Counted from the stretch's first letter, positions 7,149-15,423 are shown. The stretch: DNA of 38,841 nucleotides from an uncultured Gemmatimonadota bacterium (GCA_902826755.1 CADEGB010000008.1:1-38841), one strand, 5' to 3'. Made by a program: numbers and translations. The notes: a model not told the origin generated them from the letters alone.

Positions 7149-8072
7149 ATGCGCGACGACGATCGGGAACCGCTCGCGACGATCGCGCTGATCGCCGCGT
7201 TTGCCGATGGGTTCCGAGCCCCGGAGGAAGTGGCCCAGCTCAAGGCCATTGCCGCCGAGATTGGTGGCGGTGACTACGACACGATTGCCCGGCAGGTGCT
7301 CAGCGGCAAGTCGTCGCTGGGCGCGGTGGTGGCTCGGCTTTCGGACGACGAGGCCCGGCGGAAGGCCTATGAACTGGCGGTCTCGGTCGTGTACGCGGAT
7401 GGTGTCGCCACGGCGCAGGAGCAGACGTTTCTGACCGATCTCCGGCGCAGTCTGGGCCTCGAGGCGGACGCCGTTGCGGAGGTCGATCAGGCCGGGGTCG
7501 GGCTCGGATCCGCGGTCGCCGACCCGGTGGTTGCCCCCGAACCGGCGCCGACCGCGGCGGCCGATGACCGGATCCTCCAGACCGCCATGCTCGCCGCGGC
7601 GGTCGAACTGCTCCCCCAGAACCTGGCCACGATGGCCATTGTCCCGCTCCAGCTCCGGATGGTCTACCGGATCGGCCAGGAGCATGGGCACTCCCTCGAC
7701 GCGGCCCAGGTCAAGGACCTGGCCGGCGTCTTCGGGATCGGGGCGGCGGGGCAGGTGGTGGAGGGCGTGGCCAGGAGGCTGCTCGGCGGCTTGGCCCGCG
7801 GGGTCTTCGGCCGGGCGCTGGGTGGGGCAGCGGGTGGCTTGTCTGGCGCCGCGGCCGGGGTCGCCCTGACCTTTGCCACGACCTATGCCCTCGGCCACGC
7901 GGCCCAGCAGTACTACGCCCAGGGCCGGTCCATATCCCGGGCCGACCTCCAGACCCTCTTTGCACGCCTGAAGGACGACGCGGGGACCATCTTCCCCCGG
8001 GTCGAGCAACAAGTCCGCGACCTGGCAGGTACCCTCGACCTGCGCGAGGTCATGCGGCGGGTCCGAGGGTAG
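7149..8072 (+). CDS. TerB-like / DUF697-like protein
   Basis: A 307-residue protein with two recognisable halves. Residues about 8-115 are a helical TerB-like unit (IALIAAFADGFRAPEEVAQL and a second AYELAVSVVYADG repeat). A Pro/Ala linker (about 125-140) follows. Residues about 150-260 resemble the DUF697/YcjF type (VPLQLRMVYRIGQEHGHSL, then Gly/Ala-rich hydrophobic helices). TerB-like proteins bind metals or membranes in tellurite and stress modules; DUF697 proteins are membrane-associated. The exact role is unknown. The ATG has GAGG upstream and follows DUF2911 by 11 bases. A strong hairpin 32 bases after the stop ends the transcript. Confidence 0.7.
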   Translation: MRDDDREPLATIALIAAFADGFRAPEEVAQLKAIAAEIGGGDYDTIARQVLSGKSSLGAVVARLSDDEARRKAYELAVSVVYADGVATAQEQTFLTDLRRSLGLEADAVAEVDQAGVGLGSAVADPVVAPEPAPTAAADDRILQTAMLAAAVELLPQNLATMAIVPLQLRMVYRIGQEHGHSLDAAQVKDLAGVFGIGAAGQVVEGVARRLLGGLARGVFGRALGGAAGGLSGAAAGVALTFATTYALGHAAQQYYAQGRSISRADLQTLFARLKDDAGTIFPRVEQQVRDLAGTLDLREVMRRVRG

Positions 8073-8103
8073 GACCCGCCACCCCAAACCCCGTTCCGGC
8101 GGC

Positions 8104-8124
8104 GCTCGGTGGGTCCCACCGAGC
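8104..8124 (+). terminator. Perfect 10-bp inverted repeat after the TerB-like gene
   Basis: GCTCGGTGGG (8104-8113) and CCCACCGAGC (8115-8124) are perfect complements around a single T; in RNA this gives a 9-bp stem with a 3-base loop. No U-tract follows. It is the only hairpin I see in the 206-base gap between the TerB-like gene and the sigma-factor gene, so a terminator role is likely. Confidence 0.55.
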
Positions 8125-8226
8125 CCGCCTCGCCTCCCCCCAGACGGGACCGAACATCCCCCGGCCCTGGTTCCACGAGCCAATTCCGCCCCGGTTTGCG
8201 CGCGGAGGGTTGGGGAACCCTGTGGG

Positions 8227-8258
8227 TTGACTCGGAGGCTTCTCGGGGGGAGTATCGT
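8227..8258 (+). promoter_or_regulatory. Possible promoter of the sigma factor-kinase pair
   Basis: TTGACT at 8227-8232 is a good -35 match. The only -10-like sequence nearby is TATCGT at 8253-8258, after a 20-base spacer, which is long. A GGAAC at 8214-8218 could instead be the -35 of an ECF-type promoter. The element is uncertain; no better candidate was seen before the GTG at 8279. Confidence 0.3.
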
Positions 8259-8278
8259 GGACCTTCGACACCGCGCCA

Positions 8279-8848
8279 GTGCATACATCCGCGGCGGAAA
8301 TAACCAGACTCCTGGGCGCCTTGGCCTCTGGCGACCCGGTCGCCATGGAGCGCCTCCTTCCGGTCGTGTACGAGGAGCTCAAGGTCCTTGCGGCGAGCTA
8401 CCTTCGCCGGGAGCGGGTCGACCACACCCTGTCTCCCACCGGCCTGGTCCACGAGGCCTACCTCAAACTGGTCGATCAGCGGTCGGTCGGCTGGGAGGGT
8501 CGGTCCCATTTCTTCGGGATTGCCGCCCAGGCCATGCGGCGGATTCTGGTCGACCATGCCCGCCGCCGGATTGCCAAAAAACGTGGGCGGCAGTTCCAGG
8601 TTACCCTCGACACCGCCGCCGAGCGAGCCGGGGCGCCGCCGGACGAGGAAGTGGCGGCGGTCGACGAAGCGCTGGCCCGCCTCGCGGCGCTGGACCCACG
8701 GCAGGCTCGGCTGGTCGAACTGCGGTATTTCGCCGGCCTCTCGATCGAGGAAGCCGCCGACGTTCTTGGGGTGAGCCCGGCCACGGTCAAGCGCGACTGG
8801 GTGTTGGCCCGCGCCTGGCTCCAACGCGAACTTCGCCCCGAAGCCTGA
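8279..8848 (+). CDS. ECF-type RNA polymerase sigma factor (acidobacterial TIGR02999-like)
   Basis: A 189-residue sigma factor. The sigma-2 region contains ERVDHTLSPTGLVHEAYLKL and SHFFGIAAQAMRRILVDHAR, hallmarks of the ECF group abundant in Acidobacteriota and Gemmatimonadota. Region 4 is LDPRQARLVELRYFAGLSIE followed by the recognition helix VSPATVKRDWVLARAWL. It should direct polymerase to a small promoter set. No anti-sigma gene is adjacent; the next gene, 27 bases on, encodes a membrane Ser/Thr kinase-TPR protein, which may sense the signal. The GTG at 8279 is the only suitable start before the conserved part. Confidence 0.92.
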   Translation: MHTSAAEITRLLGALASGDPVAMERLLPVVYEELKVLAASYLRRERVDHTLSPTGLVHEAYLKLVDQRSVGWEGRSHFFGIAAQAMRRILVDHARRRIAKKRGRQFQVTLDTAAERAGAPPDEEVAAVDEALARLAALDPRQARLVELRYFAGLSIEEAADVLGVSPATVKRDWVLARAWLQRELRPEA

Positions 8849-8875
8849 TCGTTCCCTCCGTCCGGATTGGTCGCG

Positions 8876-11353
8876 ATGTCGCTCAGCGCTGATCGCTGGC
8901 GGGTGGTCAAGGCGGTCTTCGCCGAACTCGCCGAACTGCCAACGGATCTCCGTCGGGTCCGCCTGGCGGAAATGACGTTCAACGACCCCGAACTGCGCGC
9001 CGAAGTCGAGTCGCTCCTGGCGGCTGCCGATCAGGTCGGCGAACGGTTCGAACGGCCCCCGGTCGACCTTTTCGAGGCCGCGGCCGAGCCGGTGGTCGGG
9101 GAGCGGATTGGTCCGTATCTGGTCGTTCGCGAAATCGGGCGCGGTGGCATGGGCACCGTGTTCGAGGCCCACCGGGCCGACGACGCGTTCCAGAAGCGGG
9201 TGGCCCTCAAAATGGTGGCGCGCGGCCGGGACAGCGACGCGATCCTCCGCCGGTTCCGGTACGAGCGGCAGATCCTGGCGCGCCTCGAGCACCGCAACAT
9301 CGCGGCACTCCTCGACGGCGGGGTTACCGCCGCCGGTCAGCCCTACTTCGTCATGGAGTACGTCGAGGGGCAGCGGATCGACCGGTACTGCGCCGACCGA
9401 CAGTTGCCGGTGGCCGAACGGCTCAAGCTGTTCCGCCAGATCTGCGCCGCCGTGCAGTACGCGCACCAGAACCTGGTGATCCACCGGGATCTCAAGCCGA
9501 GCAACGTCCTGGTCGGGGCTGACGGGACGGTCAAGCTGCTCGACTTCGGGATCGCCAAGCTGATCGACCCCGAGGCCGCTCCGGACGAACCCCTCACGGT
9601 CACCGGGGTCGCCCCGATGACCACGGCGTACGCGAGTCCCGAGCAGCTCCAGGGCTTTCCGGTCACCACCGCGAGCGACATCTACTCGCTCGGGGTAATG
9701 CTCTACCAGCTCCTCACCGGTCGCCTCCCGTTCGAGACCGGTGACCTCCCGCTCCTCGAGATCCGGCGGCGGATGGTCGAGTCGGTGCCACTGCCCCCCA
9801 GTCGCGCGGTGACCACCACCGGCGGCGCCGGCACCGATCCGAGCACCCGGCGGCTTCAACGCGCGCTGGCCGGCGAACTCGACAACATCGTGATGATGGC
9901 GCTCCGGAAGGAGCCGGATCGCCGCTACACCTCGGTCGAGGCACTCGGCGAGGACGTCCTTCGCTTCGCGGCCGGCCTCCCGATTCGGGCCACCCCCGAC
10001 TCGCTTCCCTACCGGCTCGGCAAGCTGGTCCGCCGCAACCGGGTGGCCGTGGTGGCGACCGGCGTGGCCCTGGTCGCGGTGATCGGCGGGGCCGGGGCCA
10101 GTCTGTGGCAGGCCCGGACCGCCGGGCTCGAGCGGGACCGAGCCGAACGGGAGCGCGCCAAGGCGGAACAGGTGACGGAGTTCTTCCGCAACGTCATCCT
10201 CGCGGCCAGTCCGACCCGCCTGGGTCCCCGGGTCACCGTGCTCGAAGCGATCGACGCCACGATTCCCCGGATCGATTCCGCGTTTGCCGCCGATCTGTGG
10301 ATGCGGACGGCGCTCCGGAGCACCATCGGATCCACCTTCTACGACATCGGGATTCCGGAGCGGGCCGGTCCGCTGCTGCGCGAGGCCCTAACGTTCCAGG
10401 AGCGGCTCGACAGCGGTCGGGTCACTTGGGCGGGCGCCACCGCCCTCTACAACGTGGCCGGTGTCGAGCTCCAATTCGGTCACCTGGCCGTCGCGGAGTC
10501 GCTGTTCCGTCGCTCGATGGCCATGTACGAGTCGCTGCCCGATCGCGATCCCGTCGAGATCGCCAAGGGCTGGGGTCAGGTGGCCCTGGTGGTCGGCAAT
10601 CAGGGGCGGACGGCCGAGGCCATCGAACTCCACCACAAGGTGGTGGAGCTGCTCCGCCAGGGAGCGGCGCCTGGGGATCGTGGCCTCCCGGTCGCCATCT
10701 CCAACTATGCCTCACTCCTGACCGAAGCGGGTCGGTTCGAGGAGGCGGAGCCCCTCTATCGCGAGGCGGTGACGCTGATGGAGGCCAGCAACCCGCGCGA
10801 TCCGGCCGTCGGCGCGTTTCTCCAGCCGCTGGCGATCAACCTGCTCTATGCCGGTCGGATCGCGGCCGCGGAATCGGCCGGCCGTCGCTCCCTTGCCATC
10901 ACCGAAGCCGCTCTCGGCCCCGACAATCCGACCACCCTGACCGCCCTCCGGGGCCTCCTCAACGTCCTGGTCGACGCGGGCAAGTGCCCGGAAGCGATGC
11001 CGCTGGCCCGCGGGGTCATTGCGCGCCGGGGCGCCGTCATCCCGGATTCGGACCTGTCACTCGGCTCGGCCTATCTGCAGTTGGGGGAGTGTCTGGTGCT
11101 CACCGGGGAGGCCGCGAGTGGTCTGACGGCCCTGCGCGAAGGGGCGCGACTGCGAGAAGCCATCCTGCCGCCGGACCACTGGGCGGTGGCCCATGCGCGC
11201 AGCCTGATCGGCATGGCGCTCGTCCGGACCGGCGATCGCGCCGGTGGGCAACGGCTGCTCGGTGAGGCTCACCGGTCGCTCGAGGCCGCGCTGGGTGCCG
11301 GACACTATCGGACCCGGCAGGCCGCGGCGCGGTTGGCCGCGGCGGAGCGCTGA
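8876..11353 (+). CDS. Membrane Ser/Thr protein kinase with TPR sensor region
   Basis: An 825-residue Hanks-type kinase. After an N-terminal helical region (1-75) the kinase domain shows the glycine loop IGRGGMG (about 87-93), Lys112 in VALKM, the catalytic HRDLKPSN (from 203), DFG (223-225) and YASPEQ. All key residues are present, so it should be active. One membrane helix lies near 386-410. The remaining 400 residues are helical TPR-like repeats (for example AESLFRRSMAMYESL, EAEPLYREAVTLME), expected outside the membrane for partner binding. The ATG at 8876 is preferred over an in-frame TTG at 8867. It follows the ECF sigma gene by 27 bases; sigma-kinase-TPR pairs recur in these phyla. Confidence 0.95.
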   Translation: MSLSADRWRVVKAVFAELAELPTDLRRVRLAEMTFNDPELRAEVESLLAAADQVGERFERPPVDLFEAAAEPVVGERIGPYLVVREIGRGGMGTVFEAHRADDAFQKRVALKMVARGRDSDAILRRFRYERQILARLEHRNIAALLDGGVTAAGQPYFVMEYVEGQRIDRYCADRQLPVAERLKLFRQICAAVQYAHQNLVIHRDLKPSNVLVGADGTVKLLDFGIAKLIDPEAAPDEPLTVTGVAPMTTAYASPEQLQGFPVTTASDIYSLGVMLYQLLTGRLPFETGDLPLLEIRRRMVESVPLPPSRAVTTTGGAGTDPSTRRLQRALAGELDNIVMMALRKEPDRRYTSVEALGEDVLRFAAGLPIRATPDSLPYRLGKLVRRNRVAVVATGVALVAVIGGAGASLWQARTAGLERDRAERERAKAEQVTEFFRNVILAASPTRLGPRVTVLEAIDATIPRIDSAFAADLWMRTALRSTIGSTFYDIGIPERAGPLLREALTFQERLDSGRVTWAGATALYNVAGVELQFGHLAVAESLFRRSMAMYESLPDRDPVEIAKGWGQVALVVGNQGRTAEAIELHHKVVELLRQGAAPGDRGLPVAISNYASLLTEAGRFEEAEPLYREAVTLMEASNPRDPAVGAFLQPLAINLLYAGRIAAAESAGRRSLAITEAALGPDNPTTLTALRGLLNVLVDAGKCPEAMPLARGVIARRGAVIPDSDLSLGSAYLQLGECLVLTGEAASGLTALREGARLREAILPPDHWAVAHARSLIGMALVRTGDRAGGQRLLGEAHRSLEAALGAGHYRTRQAAARLAAAER

Positions 11354-11365
11354 AGTCCGCCGCGG
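11337..11365. terminator. Perfect 10-bp hairpin between convergent kinase and LACTB-like genes
   Basis: CCGCGGCGGA (11337-11346) and TCCGCCGCGG (11356-11365) pair perfectly around a 9-base loop that holds the kinase stop codon. The LACTB-like stop follows at 11366. There is no U-tract on either side. It probably ends or protects both transcripts. Confidence 0.6.
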
Positions 11366-12502
11366 TCAGCGGCCTCCGGTCAGGAACATCGCCGCGATGG
11401 TCGGCGTCGCGTCGACGAAGGTCGAATCGCTGTTGACCAGAACCGCCACGATCAGATCGTGGTCGGGGTAAATCAGGAGGAACGCCGTCCCTCCGACCGA
11501 GCCACCGGAATGGAAGACCCGCCGCCGTCCCGCGGCGTCGGTGTTGGTGAACCAGCCGACCCCGTACCCGGTGGCCTTGCCGTCGCGGGTCCGCTGCGAC
11601 GTCCACAGCATTTCGACCGTCTTCGGCTGGAGCAGCCGGCCCCGGAGGAGCGCGTCCGCGAACTCGGCCAGATCCTCGGTGGTCGCCAGGAAGCCGCCAC
11701 CGGCCCACTTGTAGCTGTTGTCGGTGAACCCCGCGTTGAGAATGCCGCCACCGTTAGGGCCCCGGGTGTACCAGCGGGCCCGCTGGGGCACGATACTGTC
11801 GACCTGGTCCGCCACCGTGCGCCGCATCTCGGCCGGGTCGAAGACCAGTCGCTGCATCAGCGTCAGGTAGTCGGCGCCACCGGCTCGTTCGACGATGACC
11901 GAGAGGAGGTTCCACCCGTACGACGAGTAGCCGAACCGGGTCCCGGGCTCGGCGTCGAGTGAATCGGCCGCGAAGATCTCGAGGGCGCTGGCCACGTCCG
12001 GGTAGTGCCGCGAGACGATCAGTTCCTGCCCGCTCCGGTAGTGACGGATCCCGGCGAGATGGCCGGCCAACTGGCGGGTGGTGATCGGCCACGGCTTGAC
12101 CGGGAAGGACGGGACGTAGCGCTGGATCGGCTGGTCGAGGTCGAGCTTCCCCTCTTCGACCAGCTTCCCGATCGCCACGGCGGTCAGCGCCTTCGAGACG
12201 CTGCCGACCCGGAAGCGAGTCACGGGAGTGACCGCCACCTGCTGCTCGAGGTCGGCCAGCCCGAAGCCCTCGCTCCAGATGACCCGGCCTCCTCGCATCA
12301 CGGTGATCGAGGCACCCGGAGCCCCCAGGGCCCGCATCGTGTCGCGGATGAAGGCGCGGGCCCGCTCGATCGCGGGCCCGGCCACCGTGGGCGGGGCGAC
12401 CACCGCCCCGACCGGGGGCCGTTGCGCGCTCAGCGGGGCGGCCGCGAGCGTCAGAACGATGAGCGCCAGTCCCCGCGGCGCGATGGGCGAACGATGTGAC
12501 AT
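11366..12502 (-). CDS. LACTB-like serine beta-lactamase-fold hydrolase, secreted
   Basis: A 378-residue protein with a signal peptide (to about residue 26, LSAQ). The class C beta-lactamase/PBP4* fold is shown by Ser100-x-x-Lys103 (SVSK), Tyr in FGYSSYGWNLL and the late FHSGGSVGG. Several stretches are close to the mitochondrial protease LACTB rather than to AmpC: TTRQLAGHLAGIRHY and DNSYKWAGGGFLATTEDLAE. LACTB is a filament-forming serine protease, so a peptidase or esterase role is more likely than antibiotic resistance. The ATG is 15 bases after the moeA stop, making it the last gene of the minus-strand run. Confidence 0.88.
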   Translation of the reverse strand: MSHRSPIAPRGLALIVLTLAAAPLSAQRPPVGAVVAPPTVAGPAIERARAFIRDTMRALGAPGASITVMRGGRVIWSEGFGLADLEQQVAVTPVTRFRVGSVSKALTAVAIGKLVEEGKLDLDQPIQRYVPSFPVKPWPITTRQLAGHLAGIRHYRSGQELIVSRHYPDVASALEIFAADSLDAEPGTRFGYSSYGWNLLSVIVERAGGADYLTLMQRLVFDPAEMRRTVADQVDSIVPQRARWYTRGPNGGGILNAGFTDNSYKWAGGGFLATTEDLAEFADALLRGRLLQPKTVEMLWTSQRTRDGKATGYGVGWFTNTDAAGRRRVFHSGGSVGGTAFLLIYPDHDLIVAVLVNSDSTFVDATPTIAAMFLTGGR

Positions 12503-12517
12503 GAGAAGTCGTCCGGA

Positions 12518-13771
12518 TCAGAACGGTGGTTCGACCAGGTGGTGCGGGTCGTCGAGGCGGATCGCGTCGAGTCCGTCGCCGGGAGCCGCGGTCTGCCGGC
12601 CCTCCGGCACGATGAGGAGCGCGTTGGCGAGCATCATCGATGTCAGGATCCCGGACCCCTGCGGTCCGGTCAACCGGGCCTCCGGCCCCCGATCGGTCTC
12701 CGACACGACGGCGCGGAGGAAGTGCTGAAGCCGGGGACCGAGACGGAACGACTCGGTCACTGTCACCGAGGTGGCCCGGCGGAACGGCCGGCCGTGACCC
12801 ATCATGGCCCGGATGGCGGGCCGGGCGAACAGCTCGAAGGTCACCATCGTGCTGACCGGGTTGCCCGGCAGCCCGATCCAGGGAATGCCGAGCACCGACC
12901 CGAACCCGACCGGCGCGCCGGGGCGCATCCGGAGCTTCCAGAGATCGAGGTGGCCGTCCAGCGACGCGATGGCGGCCCGGAGATGATCGTGCTCGCCGAC
13001 GCTGATCCCCGCCGAGGTGATCAACAGATCGCACTCGACCGCCGGTTCGAGGTGGTGGCGGATGCTCGCGATCGAATCGGCGGCGATCCCGAGATCGACG
13101 GGCTCCCCGCCGGCCCGCCGGACCAACGCCCGGAGGGAGTGCGTATTGGAGCTGGCGGTCTTCCGGCCGGAGAGGATCTCGTCGGGTTGGTCGATCGGAG
13201 CGATCTCGTCGCCGCTGGCCAGGATGCCCACTCGCGGTCGCCGGAACACCACGGGGTGGGCTACCGCCAGGGACGCGAGCACGCCGAGGTGGGCGGCGTC
13301 GAGTTCGGTTCCGGCCTCGAGCGCGGTGGCGCCGGCTCGGAGGTCCTCGCCGGCGCGGCGGACGTTGACCCCGCAGTCTCGATCGGTGACGATGGTGACC
13401 ACCGGGTCGCCGAGGTCGGTGTCCTCTTGCCGGATGACCGAGTCGGCGCCGGCCGGGAGCGCCCCGCCGGTAAAGATCCTGGCCGCCTGGCCGGGGCCGA
13501 TCACCACGGTCGGTGCCGCCCCGGCCGGGATCCGTTCGACCACCGTCAACCGGACCGGTTGTTCCGGCGCGGCGCCCCGCACGTCGGCGGCGCGGGCGGC
13601 GTAGCCGTCCATGGCGGAATTGGCGTAAAACGGGACGTCGATCGGGCTGACCACCGATTCGGCCAGGACGCTGCCTAACGCCGTGTCGAGGGGTACCCGG
13701 AGGGTCGGTTGGAGGCGGACGGCGGCGAGGATCCGGCGGGCGGCGTCGCGGGCGGCCAGACCGCTCAGCAC
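12518..13771 (-). CDS. moeA: Molybdopterin molybdenumtransferase MoeA
   Basis: A 417-residue MoeA. The enzyme inserts molybdate into adenylated molybdopterin to complete the cofactor. Visible motifs are SPIDVPFYANSAMDGYA (domain III/I), PAGADSVIRQEDT, VGILASGDEI, TSAGISVGEHDHLRAA (the active-site loop, usually SGGVSxG) and IGLPGNPVSTMVTFELFARP. A C-terminal domain IV (RRATSVTVTESF onward) is present, so the length is complete. The start is GTG at 13771, one base after the mobB stop; longer readings lose the MoeA pattern. Transcribed with mobB and probably co-expressed with mobA upstream. Confidence 0.95.
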   Translation of the reverse strand: MLSGLAARDAARRILAAVRLQPTLRVPLDTALGSVLAESVVSPIDVPFYANSAMDGYAARAADVRGAAPEQPVRLTVVERIPAGAAPTVVIGPGQAARIFTGGALPAGADSVIRQEDTDLGDPVVTIVTDRDCGVNVRRAGEDLRAGATALEAGTELDAAHLGVLASLAVAHPVVFRRPRVGILASGDEIAPIDQPDEILSGRKTASSNTHSLRALVRRAGGEPVDLGIAADSIASIRHHLEPAVECDLLITSAGISVGEHDHLRAAIASLDGHLDLWKLRMRPGAPVGFGSVLGIPWIGLPGNPVSTMVTFELFARPAIRAMMGHGRPFRRATSVTVTESFRLGPRLQHFLRAVVSETDRGPEARLTGPQGSGILTSMMLANALLIVPEGRQTAAPGDGLDAIRLDDPHHLVEPPF

Positions 13772-13772
13772 G

Positions 13773-14294
13773 TCAGGACTCGAGCGGCTTGGCCCGGTCC
13801 CAAGCGAGGGCCGCGAGGAGCTGGAGCCACATCGTGTCGGTGAATCGGAGGACGGGGCAGGTGACCCCGGCCACCGGCGTGTCCGACACCACCGCCACCC
13901 AGGGCGACTTGTCCGCCACCGCCGCCACCAGCGGGCTCGGGCCGACCGCCGTCCGGAAGATCTCGATCTTGGGGATCGGCGCGGCCCGGAAGCCCTCGAC
14001 CAGGACGATGTCCCGGTCGGCAAAGTAGCGGCGCGCGAGGGTCTCGGGGTCGGTGTCGTCGGCCCGGCGCTCGAACACCGCGCGGATCCCCGGGCTGGCG
14101 ATCAGGACGCCGTCCGCCAGGCCTTCGTGGTAGTGGCGCCAGGTATCGCTGCCCTCCCGATCGACATCCGCTCCGTGGGTCGCGTGCTTGATCGTCGCGA
14201 CCCGGCGGCCCCGCCGGTGCAGCTCACGCGCCAGAGCGACCAGCAAGGTGGTCTTGCCGGCGTTCTGCAATCCGATGATCGAGATGATACGCAT
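13773..14294 (-). CDS. mobB: Molybdopterin-guanine dinucleotide biosynthesis adaptor MobB
   Basis: A 173-residue P-loop GTPase of the MobB family, which assists MobA in forming molybdopterin guanine dinucleotide. The Walker A is GLQNAGKTTLL near the N-terminus. RRVATIKHATHG is the diagnostic MobB box, and DIVLVEGFRAAPIPKIEIFR is the conserved Walker B-side segment. Its stop lies one base before the moeA GTG, a translational coupling. The 96-base gap from mobA contains an 11-bp hairpin, so mobB-moeA may have some expression independent of mobA. Confidence 0.95.
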   Translation of the reverse strand: MRIISIIGLQNAGKTTLLVALARELHRRGRRVATIKHATHGADVDREGSDTWRHYHEGLADGVLIASPGIRAVFERRADDTDPETLARRYFADRDIVLVEGFRAAPIPKIEIFRTAVGPSPLVAAVADKSPWVAVVSDTPVAGVTCPVLRFTDTMWLQLLAALAWDRAKPLES

Positions 14295-14324
14295 GGGTCT
14301 GCGAGCCGGTGCCAGGTCCGACGG

Positions 14325-14354
14325 CCGAGACCGGGACCCCAGCCCCGGTCTCGG
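14325..14354 (-). terminator. 11-bp perfect hairpin between mobA and mobB
   Basis: CCGAGACCGGG (14325-14335) is a perfect complement of CCCGGTCTCGG (14344-14354) with an 8-base loop. It fills the only sizeable gap (14295-14390) of the seven-gene minus-strand run. No U-tract follows. It may attenuate read-through from mobA, or be an mRNA processing or stability element. Confidence 0.5.
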
Positions 14355-14390
14355 GAGAATAGCGGGCGACCGGGGCCAGGGGAAGCGGGG

Positions 14391-15008
14391 CTACCGTGGC
14401 GGCAAGCCAGCCAGCCGCTCTGCCTCGGTCAGATCCTCTGGCGTGTTGACGTTGAAGAAGAGCAGGGTCGGGTCGCCGAAGGTGGCCACCACCGCCGGGT
14501 CGAGCACCGCCACCCGCAGGGTGTCGTGGAACCCGATGGCGCGGTGGTCGCCCCGCCGGATGGCCGCCTCGATCGGCGCCCGACACGCCGGTCCGTATCC
14601 CGCGCAGAGGGGCTCGACGCCTCGCGGCCCGCCGCTGGTCGGGATGACCACGTCGAACTGGTCGAGGTCGTCGGCCAGCCGTCGGAGCAGGGGCGCGGTG
14701 ACGAATGGCATGTCCCAGGCCACGCAGACGATCGCCCCGCCCACCGCCGTCAGGGCCGCGTGGATCCCGCCTAACGTTCCGGCCTCGCGGATCCGGTCGG
14801 GCACGACGACGAGGTCGGACCGCCACGACGGGGCCCCGGGGTCATTCGCCACCAGGATCGGAGGAGTGCCGAACGCGGCGGCCGCGGCGTCCACCACCCG
14901 ATCGAGGATCCGGCGGCCCCCGATGTCGAGGAGCCCCTTGGGCGTCCCGCCCATCCGGCTGGCCCGGCCGCCCGCCAGGATCGCGACCCGTTCCGGCCGC
15001 CCGGTCAC
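14391..15008 (-). CDS. mobA: Molybdenum cofactor guanylyltransferase MobA
   Basis: A nucleotidyltransferase of about 205 residues that joins GMP to molybdopterin. The N-terminal signature VAILAGGRASRMGGTPKGLL binds GTP. WDMPFVTAPLL carries the metal-binding Asp, and FFNVNTPEDL near the C-terminus is typical of MobA. The GTG at 15008 overlaps the stop codon of the upstream PTPS-like gene (GTGA); a second in-frame GTG at 15023 would add five residues and cannot be excluded. With mobB and moeA nearby, the cell is expected to make the bis-MGD cofactor of DMSO-reductase-type enzymes. No such enzyme is in the window. Confidence 0.93.
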   Translation of the reverse strand: MTGRPERVAILAGGRASRMGGTPKGLLDIGGRRILDRVVDAAAAAFGTPPILVANDPGAPSWRSDLVVVPDRIREAGTLGGIHAALTAVGGAIVCVAWDMPFVTAPLLRRLADDLDQFDVVIPTSGGPRGVEPLCAGYGPACRAPIEAAIRRGDHRAIGFHDTLRVAVLDPAVVATFGDPTLLFFNVNTPEDLTEAERLAGLPPR

Positions 15009-15415
15009 GAGTCGCCCAGGCACTCCGCCCGGAGCGAGGCGTCCTCGGCCACCATCACCCGAGTCAGGGTGACCCCCGGTGGGAGTCGCGGCGCGATCCG
15101 GCGAAAGAGATCCCGCGCGATCGCCTCGCAGGTGGGCAGGATCCCCGCCAGTTCCGGGACGTCGCGGTCGAGATGTCGACCGTCGTATCGGGCGGTGATT
15201 TCCTCGTGGAGAATCGCGTCGAGGCGCGGCAGGTCGACCACCATGGCCTCGGGTTCCGTCACCGGGCCGGTCACCGAGACCTCGCAGCGATACTGATGGG
15301 GGTGGGACTCGGCCGTCCAGCCGAACCGGCGCCGGTTCTCCTCCGGCGACTGGGTCGGATCGGCCAGCCGGTGATGGGCCCGGAAGGCGACCGCCCGGGA
15401 AAGCCGGATCCGCAC
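15005..15415 (-). CDS. PTPS/QueD-like pterin protein lacking the catalytic cysteine
   Basis: A 136-residue T-fold protein. The zinc histidines of the 6-pyruvoyl-tetrahydropterin synthase / QueD family are kept: AFRAHHRL (His14/15) and HPHQY (His38, His40, usually HGHxY). DGRHLD (about 78-83) matches the DHxxLN box and PTCE (94-97) the substrate-binding PTxE. The active-site Cys, four residues before the HxH, is Thr34 here, and no Glu takes its place as in PTPS-III. It may bind pterin but is unlikely to do standard QueD or PTPS chemistry. The GTG at 15415 is chosen because it lies 8 bases after the previous stop with AAGG before it. It overlaps mobA by GTGA, tying it to pterin-cofactor synthesis. 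Confidence 0.8.
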   Translation of the reverse strand: MRIRLSRAVAFRAHHRLADPTQSPEENRRRFGWTAESHPHQYRCEVSVTGPVTEPEAMVVDLPRLDAILHEEITARYDGRHLDRDVPELAGILPTCEAIARDLFRRIAPRLPPGVTLTRVMVAEDASLRAECLGDS

Positions 15416-15423
15416 CGGTCGCC

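Noticed and set aside
7913-9859. A 648-residue open frame on the minus strand opposite the sigma factor and kinase genes
   Set aside because: It is antisense to two clearly conserved genes and its translation is a Gly/Arg/Asp/Pro-rich string with no known motif, as expected from GC-rich codon bias.
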